From Rhodopseudomonas_A palustris_F (lineage in GTDB: Bacteria; Pseudomonadota; Alphaproteobacteria; Rhizobiales; Xanthobacteraceae), in contig NC_007925.1 in the NCBI RefSeq assembly GCF_000013745.1, forward strand, positions 868,001 through 932,000: a stretch of 64,000 bases of DNA, read 5' to 3'. Under the pieces are notes generated by a model. It had not been told where the DNA came from, did no database searches, and saw nothing but the letters and a program-made list of their open reading frames with translations. Below are positions 17,986 to 26,109 of the stretch, one piece after another; positions within the stretch are counted from its first letter, which is position 1, and each line of letters begins with the position of its first letter. The translations under genes and the position numbers were made by a program.

Positions 17986-19008
17986 CTAACTCTTCTCCGG
18001 TTGCCGCGCGAGGTGCTGCAGCAGCGCCTTGATCTCGCGGTTCTGCTCGCCCTGGCCGTCGGCCCATTCGCGGATCAGTTGCTGTTCGCTGCGCATATGC
18101 GCGACCAGGCTCTGGATCGCGTCGGCGAGGTTGGCCATCGCCGCGGTGGTGCCGCGGCTGGAGCCGTCTTCGAACGCTCGGCGCAGCCGCTCGATCGCGC
18201 CCTGCAAGTCGGCGCCGCCGGCAGCGGCTCCGACCGCGGTGCCGGCGCCGTCGCCGACATATTCGCGCACCGTGGAGGCGAGCCAGTCCTCGAGGTCGGT
18301 GTAGAACCGGTTCTGCGCCTGGCTGGATTGCAGATCGAGGAAGCCGAGGATCAGCGAGCCGGCGAGCCCGAACAGCGACGAGGAGAACGAGATGCCCATG
18401 CCCCCGAGCGGTGCGGCGAGGCCTTCCTTCAGCGTGTCGAACAACGAGCCGGCGTCGCCGCCGACCTTCAAGCCCTCGATCACCTTGCCGACCGAGCCGA
18501 CGGTTTCGATCAGCCCCCAGAAGGTGCCGAGCAGGCCGAGAAACACCAACAGCCCGGTCATGTAGCGCGAGATGTCGCGGGCCTCATCCAGCCTGGTGGC
18601 GATCGAGTCGAGCAGATGCCGCATGGTCTGCTGCGAGATCGACATCCGGCCGCTGCGTTCGCCGCCGAGGATCGCCGCCATCGGCGCCAGCAGGGTCGGC
18701 CGCTGCGCCAGCGCCAGCCCCGGATCGGCGATGCGGAAATTATTGACCCACGCGACCTCCGGATAGAGCCGAATCACCTGGCGGAACGACAGCACGATGC
18801 CGATCAGCAGCACCGCCCCGATCAGCGCGTTGAGCCCGGGATTGGCGAAGAAGGCGACGATGATCTGCTTGTACAGCACCACCAGCAGCAGCCCGCAAAG
18901 CACCAGAAACACCAGCATTCGGATCAAAAAGATCCGCGGCGACGACAGCTTGTTGAACGCGACGTCGATCGCAGAGTGGGAGCCTTGCGCCATTGTTGGT
19001 GTCACCAT
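17986..19008 (-). CDS. MotA/TolQ/ExbB-like proton channel subunit
   Basis: The 340-aa protein has two N-terminal membrane helices (about residues 28-50 and 58-80), then the TolQ/MotA core with two more helices (GLLVFLGLLGTFWGLIETVGS near 150, and GMGISFSSSLFGLAGSLILGF near 205). The LLGTFWGL motif is diagnostic for this channel superfamily. It should assemble with the OmpA-domain protein downstream. The start may be 18993 (MAQGSH) instead of 19008; neither has a clear ribosome binding site. Confidence 0.88.
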   Translation of the reverse strand: MVTPTMAQGSHSAIDVAFNKLSSPRIFLIRMLVFLVLCGLLLVVLYKQIIVAFFANPGLNALIGAVLLIGIVLSFRQVIRLYPEVAWVNNFRIADPGLALAQRPTLLAPMAAILGGERSGRMSISQQTMRHLLDSIATRLDEARDISRYMTGLLVFLGLLGTFWGLIETVGSVGKVIEGLKVGGDAGSLFDTLKEGLAAPLGGMGISFSSSLFGLAGSLILGFLDLQSSQAQNRFYTDLEDWLASTVREYVGDGAGTAVGAAAGGADLQGAIERLRRAFEDGSSRGTTAAMANLADAIQSLVAHMRSEQQLIREWADGQGEQNREIKALLQHLARQPEKS

Positions 19009-19130
19009 TCGTTGTCGGGCGAGGTGGTTGCCGCCTCAATATGGCACAGCGCCGGCCGGAAGGAAGCATCGCACCGCGCATAACCGAAGGAACCGGCCGA
19101 AACCGGAGCGACAACCAGGTCGTGGCCCGG

Positions 19131-20348
19131 CTACTCGCCGGCCTGCAATTCGCGCCGCGGCATGGCGAACAGGTCGGGCCGCGCCGGCTGGGACGCTGGC
19201 GCGACCGTCGCACCGGGCGGCGCGTCGTGGCTGCTGAAATCCAGCTCCTCGATCCGACCGGCACGGCGTTCGATCTTGTCGGCGGAAATCAGGATCTGGC
19301 GGACGTCCTCGTTGACCTGGCCGAAATGGGTCTGCAGCTTCAGCACGCGATCGCGCAGCCGACTCAGATCGTCGCCCAGATTCATCACCTCGGTGCGGAT
19401 TTGGTCGGCGGCGTCGCGCATCCGGGCGTCCTTCAAGATCTGCTGCATCAGCTGGATCGCCAGCATCAGCAGCGACGGCGACACCAGCACGATGCGGGCG
19501 CGGTAGGCCTTCTGGATCACGTCGTCGAAGCGCTCGTGGATTTCGGCATAGACCGATTCCGACGGCACGAACATCAGCGCGGTGTCCTGGGTCTCGCCGG
19601 GGATCAGATACTTCTCCGCGATGTCGGTGACGTGGCGCAGCACGTCGTTGCGCAGCCGTTGCGATGCGGCGCGCCGCGCCTCCTCGGAGCGGGCATCGTG
19701 CAACGCGGTGATCGCTTCCAGCGGAAATTTGGCGTCGATGCATAACGGGCGCTGGTCCGGCAGGAACACTACGCAGTCCGGCCGCTTGCCGCTGGATAGC
19801 GTGTATTGAAACGCGTAGGCGCCCTTCGGCATGCCGTCGGCGACGATCGCTTCCATCCGCGCCTGGCCGAACGCGCCGCGCGACTGCTTGTTCGACAGCA
19901 CGTCGCGCAGCGTCGTCACCTGCGCGGTGAGTTCGGTAAGGTTGTGATGGGCGTCGTCGATGATGCCGAGCCGCTCGTGCAGCACCCGCAGGCTGTTCAG
20001 GGTGTGGCGGGTGGTGTGCTCCATCGACTGGCCGACCCGGTGCGTCACCGAATCCAGCCGCTCGCTGACCGCGCGTGCCATTTCGGCCTGCCGGCCGGCC
20101 AACGCCTGGCCCATCGCCGCGACCCGGCCGCTCGCCTCGTGCTGCGCCCGCATCATCTCGGCCAGCCGATATTCCAGCTCGTCGGCGCGGGCGGCCTGCG
20201 CCATCGCCGCCGCGCTGCCGGTTCCGAGACCGCGGGCAATGATGACGGCGATGACGACGAGCAGCAGCAACGCCGCCGCCGCAAAGCCGATCCCCGCCGC
20301 ACCGACGCTGAACGGCATTTCGCCAACAGTGAACAGGATATCGTTCAT
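19131..20348 (-). CDS. rmuC: DNA recombination protein RmuC
   Basis: The 405-aa protein has an N-terminal membrane helix (residues about 17-38), a coiled coil (about 50-130) and the RmuC domain with the core KPDCVVFLPDQRPLCIDAKFPLE and LMFVPSESVYAEI. RmuC proteins limit inversions at short inverted repeats; the nuclease-like core shows the D..(x)..DAKFP site. It is divergent from def, and the intergenic region carries the triple TTAA-N7-TTAA array. Confidence 0.93.
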   Translation of the reverse strand: MNDILFTVGEMPFSVGAAGIGFAAAALLLLVVIAVIIARGLGTGSAAAMAQAARADELEYRLAEMMRAQHEASGRVAAMGQALAGRQAEMARAVSERLDSVTHRVGQSMEHTTRHTLNSLRVLHERLGIIDDAHHNLTELTAQVTTLRDVLSNKQSRGAFGQARMEAIVADGMPKGAYAFQYTLSSGKRPDCVVFLPDQRPLCIDAKFPLEAITALHDARSEEARRAASQRLRNDVLRHVTDIAEKYLIPGETQDTALMFVPSESVYAEIHERFDDVIQKAYRARIVLVSPSLLMLAIQLMQQILKDARMRDAADQIRTEVMNLGDDLSRLRDRVLKLQTHFGQVNEDVRQILISADKIERRAGRIEELDFSSHDAPPGATVAPASQPARPDLFAMPRRELQAGE

Positions 20349-20403
20349 GCGGCCAGTCTAGCAGACTACATCCGGTATGAGAACGAAGGAAGAACAGTTA
20401 TGC

Positions 20404-20466
20404 TTAACCGGCGGTTAAGTTTCATGGTTAACCCCGGGTTAACGGTCATGGTTAACGCCGACTTAA
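20404..20466. promoter_or_regulatory. Three tandem TTAA-N7-TTAA boxes with 24-bp period (CtrA-type sites)
   Basis: TTAA-CCGGCGG-TTAA (20404-20418), TTAA-CCCCGGG-TTAA (20428-20442) and TTAA-CGCCGAC-TTAA (20452-20466) are spaced exactly 24 bp start to start. TTAA-N7-TTAA is the known recognition sequence of the cell-cycle regulator CtrA in alphaproteobacteria. The array lies 56 bp upstream of rmuC and 92 bp upstream of def. Binding is not shown by sequence alone. Confidence 0.65.
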
Positions 20467-20557
20467 CGATCTTGCCCGGCTCGATCCGCGCCGTGGCGGC
20501 TAAAGTGGCAGCCGCACCCCGATTGACCGGCGCGGCATCGCAGATTAAATCGCCGCT

Positions 20558-21085
20558 ATGGCCCTGCGCGAAATCATCATCATACCAGACAAGCAGCTCC
20601 GCTTGATCTCCAAGCCGGTCGAGACGGTCAGCGCCGAGGTGCGCCGGCTTGCCGACGACATGTTCGAGACCATGTATGAGGCGCCGGGCATCGGCCTTGC
20701 GGCGATCCAGGTGGCGCAGCCGGTGCGGCTGATCACCATGGATCTGGTCCGCAAGGAGGGCAACAGCCTGACCGAGCCGCGCGCCTTCATCAACCCGGAG
20801 GTGATTTCGGCGTCCGAGGAGATGAACGTCTATGAGGAAGGCTGCCTGTCGATCCCGGAATATTACGCCGAGGTCGAGCGGCCGAAGCAGGTGCGGATCC
20901 GCTACACCGACCTCGACGGCAATGTGAAGGAGGAGGACGCCGACGGGCTGTTCGCCACCTGCATCCAGCACGAGATCGACCACCTCAACGGCGTCTTGTT
21001 CGTCGATCACATCTCCAAGCTGAAGCGCGCGATGGTGATGCGCAAGTTCGAGAAGGCCGCCAAACGGGGCATCAAATACGTCTGA
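20558..21085 (+). CDS. def: Peptide deformylase
   Basis: The 175-aa protein contains all three family motifs: GIGLAAIQ (44-51), EGCLSIP (94-100, metal ligand C96) and QHEIDH (137-142, ligands H138 and H142, catalytic E139). It removes the N-formyl group from nascent proteins. Downstream lies fmt, which makes formyl-Met-tRNA, but a toxin-antitoxin pair is inserted between them. Confidence 0.97.
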   Translation: MALREIIIIPDKQLRLISKPVETVSAEVRRLADDMFETMYEAPGIGLAAIQVAQPVRLITMDLVRKEGNSLTEPRAFINPEVISASEEMNVYEEGCLSIPEYYAEVERPKQVRIRYTDLDGNVKEEDADGLFATCIQHEIDHLNGVLFVDHISKLKRAMVMRKFEKAAKRGIKYV

Positions 21086-21110
21086 CGGCTTTTGACCGGT
21101 AGGCGCTGGT

Positions 21111-21128
21111 TTGATATCGTTGATATCA
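21111..21128. promoter_or_regulatory. Perfect inverted repeat upstream of fitA, candidate autoregulatory operator
   Basis: TTGATATC-GTT-GATATCAA is a perfect 8-bp inverted repeat ending 12 bp before the antitoxin start. FitAB and VapBC complexes usually bind such operators through the antitoxin ribbon-helix-helix domain. Confidence 0.6.
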
Positions 21129-21140
21129 ATGGAGGCGCCG

Positions 21141-21383
21141 ATGGCCGACCTGCTGATCCGCGACATCGATCCCGAGCTGAAGCGCCGCATCGAAAGGCAG
21201 GCGCAGGAGACCGACACAAGTCTGTCGGATGCTGCGAAATTGCTGATTCAGCGCGGGCTCGCCGCTGGTGAAACGCCGCGCCGACTGGGCAGCGAGCTAT
21301 TTGGACTGGTGCCGCCCGAGCATCGCGTCGATCTGGATTGCGAAATCCCGGAGACGGCCAGCGAGGCCCCGGACTTCTCGTGA
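21141..21383 (+). CDS. FitA-type ribbon-helix-helix antitoxin
   Basis: The 80-aa protein starts at 21141, where GGAGG stands five bases upstream; two earlier in-frame starts lie in the operator. The N-terminal ribbon-helix-helix reads ADLLIRDIDPELKRRIERQA and LSDAAKLLIQRGL, and the C-terminal tail would wrap the toxin. The stop codon overlaps the GTG of the toxin gene. Confidence 0.9.
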   Translation: MADLLIRDIDPELKRRIERQAQETDTSLSDAAKLLIQRGLAAGETPRRLGSELFGLVPPEHRVDLDCEIPETASEAPDFS

Positions 21384-21799
21384 TCGTTCTCGACACCAAT
21401 GTGGTCTCCGAAGGTCTCCGGCCGAAGCCGAACCTCGGGGTCCGCGATTGGCTCGACACCCAGCCGGCCGACGCGCTTTTTATTTGCGCGCCCGTGTTGG
21501 CTGAGATCCGCTTCGGCATCGAACGGCTGGACGCCGGCGTGCAGCGTCAGACGCTGCTGGCGTGGGCTGCCCGACTGGAGAGCGAGACGTTCTTCGACCA
21601 CATCCTTCCATTCGACGCTGCCGCGGCGACAATCTATGGACGGATCGCGGCGCAGCGCCAATCGGCGGGACGGCCGATCGGCATCGTGGACTGCATGATC
21701 GCGGCGATTGCGCTCGCGCACCAAGCCGCCGTCGCCACCCGCGACAGATATGGCTTTGACGGCCTCGGCCTGACCGTTATCAATCCGTTCGAAATTTGA
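21380..21799 (+). CDS. FitB/VapC-type PIN domain ribonuclease toxin
   Basis: The 139-aa PIN protein starts with GTG at 21380, overlapping the antitoxin stop (GTGA). Acidic active-site residues are visible: D in VLDTNV, E in LAEIRFG, D in GIVDCMIAAIA and D in ATRDRYGF. It presumably cleaves tRNA or other RNA when free of antitoxin. The gene pair lies between def and fmt, with 22 bp to fmt. Confidence 0.92.
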   Translation: MIVLDTNVVSEGLRPKPNLGVRDWLDTQPADALFICAPVLAEIRFGIERLDAGVQRQTLLAWAARLESETFFDHILPFDAAAATIYGRIAAQRQSAGRPIGIVDCMIAAIALAHQAAVATRDRYGFDGLGLTVINPFEI

Positions 21800-21821
21800 A
21801 CGACCGCAGGACTCTGCTTCC

Positions 21822-22754
21822 ATGCCGCTTCGCCTGATTTTCATGGGCACCCCGGATTTCGCGGTGCCGACGCTGCGCACGCTCGCCGCCGCCGGCCACC
21901 AGATCGTCGCGGTCTATAGCCGCGAGGCGAAACCCTCCGGCCGCGGCATGAAGCTGCAGCCGACCCCGGTGGCGCAGGAGGCGGAGCGGCTCGGCATCCC
22001 AGTGCTGACGCCGAAGACGCTGCGGACGCCCGAGGCCGCGGCGGAATTCGCTGCGTTTCAGGCCGACGCCGCGGTGGTGGTGGCCTATGGCATGATCCTG
22101 CCGCAGCCGATCCTCGACGCGCCGACATTTGGCTGCTTCAATTTGCACGGCTCGTTGCTGCCGCGCTGGCGCGGCGCCGCGCCGATCAACCGCGCCATCA
22201 TGGCCGGCGATCCAGAAGCCGGCGTGATGGTGATGAAGATGGACATCGGCCTCGACACCGGCGACGTGGCGTTGACCGGACGCATTGCGCTCACCGATGC
22301 GATGACCGCTTCCGACCTGCACGACGCGCTGGCGCCGCTCGGCGCCGAGCTGATGGTCGAGGCGATGGCGCAGCTAGAGCGCGGCGAACTCACCTTCACC
22401 AAGCAGCCCGAGCAGGGCGTGACCTACGCCGCCAAGATCGACAAGGCCGAGGCGCGGATCGACTGGGCCAAGCCGGCGCACGCCGTGCTGCGCCATATCC
22501 ACGGGCTGTCGCCGTTCCCCGGCGCCTGGTGCGAATTGCCGATCGAGGGCGAAGCGGTGCGGGTGAAGATCTTGCGCTGTGAGCTCGCGAAAGGCTCCGG
22601 CGAACCGGGCACGCTGCTCGACGATCGCCTCGCGATCGCCTGTGGCGACGGCGCGATCCGCATCCTGCAATTGCAGCGCGCCGGCAAGCAGCCGATGCAG
22701 GCGCAGGATTTTTTGCGCGGCACGCCGCTGCAGCCGCCGCTGGCGGTGTGCTAG
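21822..22754 (+). CDS. fmt: Methionyl-tRNA formyltransferase
   Basis: The 310-aa protein has the N-terminal formyl-transfer domain with FNLHGSLLPRWRGAAPINRA (about residues 106-125, containing the catalytic Asn and His) and MKMDIGLDTGDV (the catalytic Asp), and the C-terminal tRNA-binding domain. It formylates initiator Met-tRNA. The neighbours def and truA give the common def-fmt-truA order of alphaproteobacteria, here interrupted by fitAB. Confidence 0.97.
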   Translation: MPLRLIFMGTPDFAVPTLRTLAAAGHQIVAVYSREAKPSGRGMKLQPTPVAQEAERLGIPVLTPKTLRTPEAAAEFAAFQADAAVVVAYGMILPQPILDAPTFGCFNLHGSLLPRWRGAAPINRAIMAGDPEAGVMVMKMDIGLDTGDVALTGRIALTDAMTASDLHDALAPLGAELMVEAMAQLERGELTFTKQPEQGVTYAAKIDKAEARIDWAKPAHAVLRHIHGLSPFPGAWCELPIEGEAVRVKILRCELAKGSGEPGTLLDDRLAIACGDGAIRILQLQRAGKQPMQAQDFLRGTPLQPPLAVC

Positions 22755-22767
22755 CCTGTTTTGCGCG

Positions 22768-22890
22768 CCGTCACCCTGAGGAGCCCGCCCACAGGCGGGC
22801 GTCTCGAAGGGCGACGGCCCCTCGTTATTCCTCTCAGCCGTCATCCTTCGAGGCTCGCCGCAAGCGCGGCTTCGCACCTCAGGATGACGG
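22768..22890. repeat. Extragenic palindromic repeat, GTCACCCTGAGGAG family
   Basis: CCGTCACCCTGAGGAGCCCG faces CACCTCAGGATGACGG, with inner CGTCTCGAAGGGCGACGGC / GCCGTCATCCTTCGAGGC arms. It is non-coding between fmt and truA. Only one full copy is seen here. Confidence 0.8.
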
Positions 22891-22917
22891 CGCGCATTGC
22901 CAGGATCGTCGCCAAAC

Positions 22918-23655
22918 ATGCCGCGCTACAAGCTCATCATCGAATATGACGGCGCGCCGTATTGCGGCTGGCAGATCCAGGACAACGGCCCCTCGGTGCA
23001 GGGCGCGCTGGAGACCGCGGTCAAGGCGATCTGCGGCAAGTTCGTCCGCGTCAACGGCGCCGGCCGCACCGACGCCGGCGTGCACGCGCTGGCGCAGGTG
23101 GCGCATTGCGACATCGCCAAAGAGTTCGCGCCGGGCCGGCTGCGCGACGGCTTGAACGCGCATCTGCGGCCGCATCCGATCGGCGTGCTCAGCGCCGAGA
23201 TCGTGCCGGATGACTTCGAGGCGCGGTTCTCGGCGATCAAACGGCACTACGTCTATCGGATCAGCAACCGCCGCGCCAATCTGGCGCTGCAGATCGGCAA
23301 GGTGTGGCGGCTGCCGCGACGACTCGATACTGACGCCATGCACGCGGCCGCGCAGCGGCTGGTCGGCAAGCACGACTTCACCACGTTTCGCGACACCGAA
23401 TGTCAGGCCAAGTCGCCGGACAAGACGCTCGATCAGCTCGACGTGATCCGCGACGGCGACAACGTGTCGATTATCACCTCGGCGCGCTCGTTCCTGCACA
23501 GCCAGGTGCGCTCGATGGTCGGATCATTGGTGTGGGTCGGCGAGGGCCGCTGGAGCGCCGACGATCTCGCCGCGGCGCTGGCGGCGCGCCGCCGCACCGC
23601 CTGCGGCCCGGTGGCGCCGCCGGACGGGCTGTATTTGGTGAAGGTGGATTATTGA
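22918..23655 (+). CDS. truA: tRNA pseudouridine(38-40) synthase
   Basis: The 245-aa protein starts at 22918 (MPRYKLIIEYDGAPYCGWQ). The catalytic Asp is D52 in GAGRTDAGVHA. Later signatures are RHYVYRI and FLHSQVRSMVGSL. It modifies the anticodon stem-loop of several tRNAs and is the third gene of the def-fmt-truA group. Confidence 0.97.
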   Translation: MPRYKLIIEYDGAPYCGWQIQDNGPSVQGALETAVKAICGKFVRVNGAGRTDAGVHALAQVAHCDIAKEFAPGRLRDGLNAHLRPHPIGVLSAEIVPDDFEARFSAIKRHYVYRISNRRANLALQIGKVWRLPRRLDTDAMHAAAQRLVGKHDFTTFRDTECQAKSPDKTLDQLDVIRDGDNVSIITSARSFLHSQVRSMVGSLVWVGEGRWSADDLAAALAARRRTACGPVAPPDGLYLVKVDY

Positions 23656-23664
23656 GGCGGCGTT

Positions 23665-24403
23665 GACAAAGCCGTAGCCCGGATGAGCGAAGCGAAATCC
23701 GGGGCCGCGCCGACGCAGAGCACGAGGCTGGTTGGGTCGTTCCGACCCGGATTTCGCTTCGCTTCATCCGGGCTACAGACGCTCGCCCGGAATGCCTCCC
23801 GTTCAGGCGAAATGACGCTCCAACACGCGCCGTACACCGGTCATTCCGGGGCGCGAGGCCGAAAGGCCGAGCGAACCCGGAATCTTGCAGCGTGCATCTG
23901 GCGCGTCATCGCGGAGCAAGATTCCGGTTCACTTACGGCTATCGCCGCTTCGCGCCCCGGAATGACAAAGCCGTAGCCCGGATGAGCGAAGCGACATCCG
24001 GGGCCGCGCCGACGCAGAGCACGAGGCTGGTTGGGGCGTTCCGACCCGGATTTCGCTTCGCTTCATCCGGGCTACAGACGCTCGCCCGGAATGCCTCCCG
24101 CTCAGGCGAAATGACGCTCCAACACGCGCCGTACACCGGTCATTCCGGGGCGCGAGGCCGAAAGGCCGAGCGAACCCGGAATCTTGCAGCGTGCACCTGG
24201 CGCGTCATAGCGGAGCAAGATTCCGGGTTCACTTACGGCTATCGCCGCTTCGCGCCCCGGAATGACAAAGCCGTAGCCCGGATGAGCGAAGCGAAATCCG
24301 GGGCCGCGCCGACGCAGAGCACGAGGCTGGTTGGGGCGTTCCGACCCGGATTTCGCTTCGCTTCATCCGGGCTACAGACTCTCGCCGGAATGCCTCCCGT
24401 TCA
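23665..24403. repeat. 300-bp tandem repeat, about 2.4 copies, with two palindromes per unit
   Basis: Units start at 23665, 23964 and 24264 (periods 299 and 300) and are nearly identical. Each unit holds a GTAGCCCGGATGAGCGAAGC...CTTCATCCGGGCTAC palindrome and a GTCATTCCGGGGC...GCCCCGGAATGAC palindrome. The third is partial and runs into the 3' end of dapE. The end of each first palindrome block resembles the dapE tail, so the unit probably arose by duplication from that gene end. Confidence 0.9.
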
Positions 24404-25579
24404 GGCGAAGTATCGCTGCAGCACGCCGCGATAGATTTGCGTCAGCGTTTCCAGATCGGCGACCGGGGTGCGTTCGTCGATCTTGTGCATGGTCTGGCCG
24501 ACCAGGCCGAATTCGATCACCGGGCAGTAATGCGTGATGAAGCGCGCATCCGAAGTGCCGCCGCCGGTGTTGAGTTCGGGCTTGCGCCCGGTGACGTCCT
24601 CGATCGCCGCCGCCACCAGATCGGTGAAGGCACCCGGCTTGGTGACGAAGGCGCCGGCATTGGACGGCTGCCAGTCGATGCGGGCGCGGATCCGGTTGCC
24701 GCAGGCGGCTTGCACGCGGGCTTCGATCAGCGTCTGCAGGCTCTCGGCGCTATGCCGGTCGTTGAAGCGGATGTTGAACTTGGCGCGGGCCTGCGCCGGG
24801 ATCACATTGGTCGCCGGATTGCCGACGTCGACCGAGGTGAATTCCAGATTCGACGGCTGGAAGGTGTCGGTGCCGGCATCGAGCGGCTCGGCGCCGAGCG
24901 CCACGATTAGGGCTGCGATATCCGGCACCGGATTGGACGCGCGATGCGGATAGGCGACGTGGCCCTGCACGCCGTCGACGATCAGCGTGCCGGACAACGA
25001 GCCGCGGCGGCCGATCTTGATGGTGTCGCCGAGCGCCTCGACATTGCTCGGCTCGCCGAGCACGCAATGATCGAATGTCTCGCCGCGCGCCGCCGCCCAT
25101 TGCAGCAGCTTGACGGTGCCGTTGACCGCGACGTCTTCCTCGTCGCCGGTGATCAGAAACGAGATCGAGCCTTGGCCTGACTCGTGCGGCTGGCCGCCAT
25201 GCGTCGCCAGATGCTGCAGCACCGCGGCGACGCTGCAGGCAATGCCGCCCTTCATGTCGACCGCACCGCGGCCGTACAACAGCCCGTCGTGCACCTCGCC
25301 GGCAAACGCATCGTGCGACCACGCCGCTTCGTCGCCGGGCGGCACCACGTCGGTGTGGCCGGCGAAGCAGATATGCGGCGCCGTGGTGCCGATCCGGGCG
25401 TAGAGATTGTCGATATCGGCGGTGCCGGGCTCGCTGAAGGTCACACGGTGCACCGCGAAGCCGGCCGCATGTAGCAGGCGCTCCAGCACGCCGAGCGCGC
25501 CGGCGTCGGCGGGGGTCACCGACGGGCAGCGCAGCAGGTCCTGGGCGATGGCGAGGGCGTCGGTTGCGTTGGAAGGCAT
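24401..25579 (-). CDS. dapE: Succinyl-diaminopimelate desuccinylase
   Basis: The 392-aa M20 metallopeptidase starts at 25579, where its ATG overlaps the stop of the DUF805 gene (TGATG). Zinc site motifs are visible: GHTDVVPPGD (H75, D77), GRGAVDMKGG (D108), GDEEDVAVNG and GEPSN, with the late HKIDER histidine. It cleaves N-succinyl-LL-diaminopimelate in lysine and cell-wall synthesis. dapD lies two genes upstream on the same strand, which gives a dapD-DUF805-dapE operon. Confidence 0.97.
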   Translation of the reverse strand: MPSNATDALAIAQDLLRCPSVTPADAGALGVLERLLHAAGFAVHRVTFSEPGTADIDNLYARIGTTAPHICFAGHTDVVPPGDEAAWSHDAFAGEVHDGLLYGRGAVDMKGGIACSVAAVLQHLATHGGQPHESGQGSISFLITGDEEDVAVNGTVKLLQWAAARGETFDHCVLGEPSNVEALGDTIKIGRRGSLSGTLIVDGVQGHVAYPHRASNPVPDIAALIVALGAEPLDAGTDTFQPSNLEFTSVDVGNPATNVIPAQARAKFNIRFNDRHSAESLQTLIEARVQAACGNRIRARIDWQPSNAGAFVTKPGAFTDLVAAAIEDVTGRKPELNTGGGTSDARFITHYCPVIEFGLVGQTMHKIDERTPVADLETLTQIYRGVLQRYFA

Positions 25580-26052
25580 CAGTACTCCGGGGGGGCGAGC
25601 GGATCCGGCCCATAAAGGTTCGGGCCTGGCGTGCCGCGCAGGCAACCTAATTCGACGAACGCCCAGATCGAGATCGCGGCACTCAGCAACGACGAGACGA
25701 GGCTGCTGCCGCCATGCAGCACGGTGCGGCTGCCGCCGCCGAGCAGGCTCGGCCCGAGCCAGAACAACAGCAGCCACCAGGCGCTCTTGTCGCGGTCGTG
25801 CAGCCGTTTGATGCCGACCGCGAGGCCCGACCAGACGCCGATCAGGAACAGCAACACGCCGCCCAGCCACAGCACGATGCCGGTGCCGGCGAAGGCGAAA
25901 CGATCGTCCTTGTTGAGGTCGCCGATCACCAGCAAGGCGATGCCGGCGAATGCGATCCAGGCGGCAACGTAGATCGAGACGGCGAGCCAGTACTTCGCGC
26001 GGTTGATGCGGCCGTTGAAGCTGAACAGCAGCGTGGTCAGATCCATCTTCAC
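25579..26052 (-). CDS. DUF805 inner membrane protein
   Basis: The 157-aa protein has about four membrane helices (starting near residues 20, 55, 90 and 115) and the DUF805 marks RINRAKYW, KRLHDRDKSAWW and GTPGPNLYGPDP. The function is unknown (E. coli YhaH group). It sits between dapD and dapE with a one-base overlap with dapE, so it is translated with the lysine/murein precursor enzymes. Confidence 0.92.
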   Translation of the reverse strand: MKMDLTTLLFSFNGRINRAKYWLAVSIYVAAWIAFAGIALLVIGDLNKDDRFAFAGTGIVLWLGGVLLFLIGVWSGLAVGIKRLHDRDKSAWWLLLFWLGPSLLGGGSRTVLHGGSSLVSSLLSAAISIWAFVELGCLRGTPGPNLYGPDPLAPPEY

Positions 26053-26109
26053 TCTCGATTGCGATGGCGCGAGCCGGCGAGCGCGCGCCGTTGCGCCGCC
26101 GACTCTAGC

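Noticed and set aside
16781..19008. Zorya-type anti-phage system suggested by MotA-like plus OmpA-like genes
   Set aside because: No ZorC/ZorD or ZorE helicase or nuclease gene is adjacent; the neighbours are a GNAT enzyme and rmuC. The pair looks like a housekeeping stator-type module.
19806..20606. Long plus-strand frame with repeated M-x-N-x-x-L peptides
   Set aside because: The apparent peptide repeat is a translation of the 24-bp TTAA array and the antisense of rmuC.
23683..24434. Plus-strand repetitive proteins in the truA-dapE gap
   Set aside because: They are translations of the 300-bp non-coding tandem repeat; the palindromes explain the amino-acid repeats, and there is no ribosome binding site.
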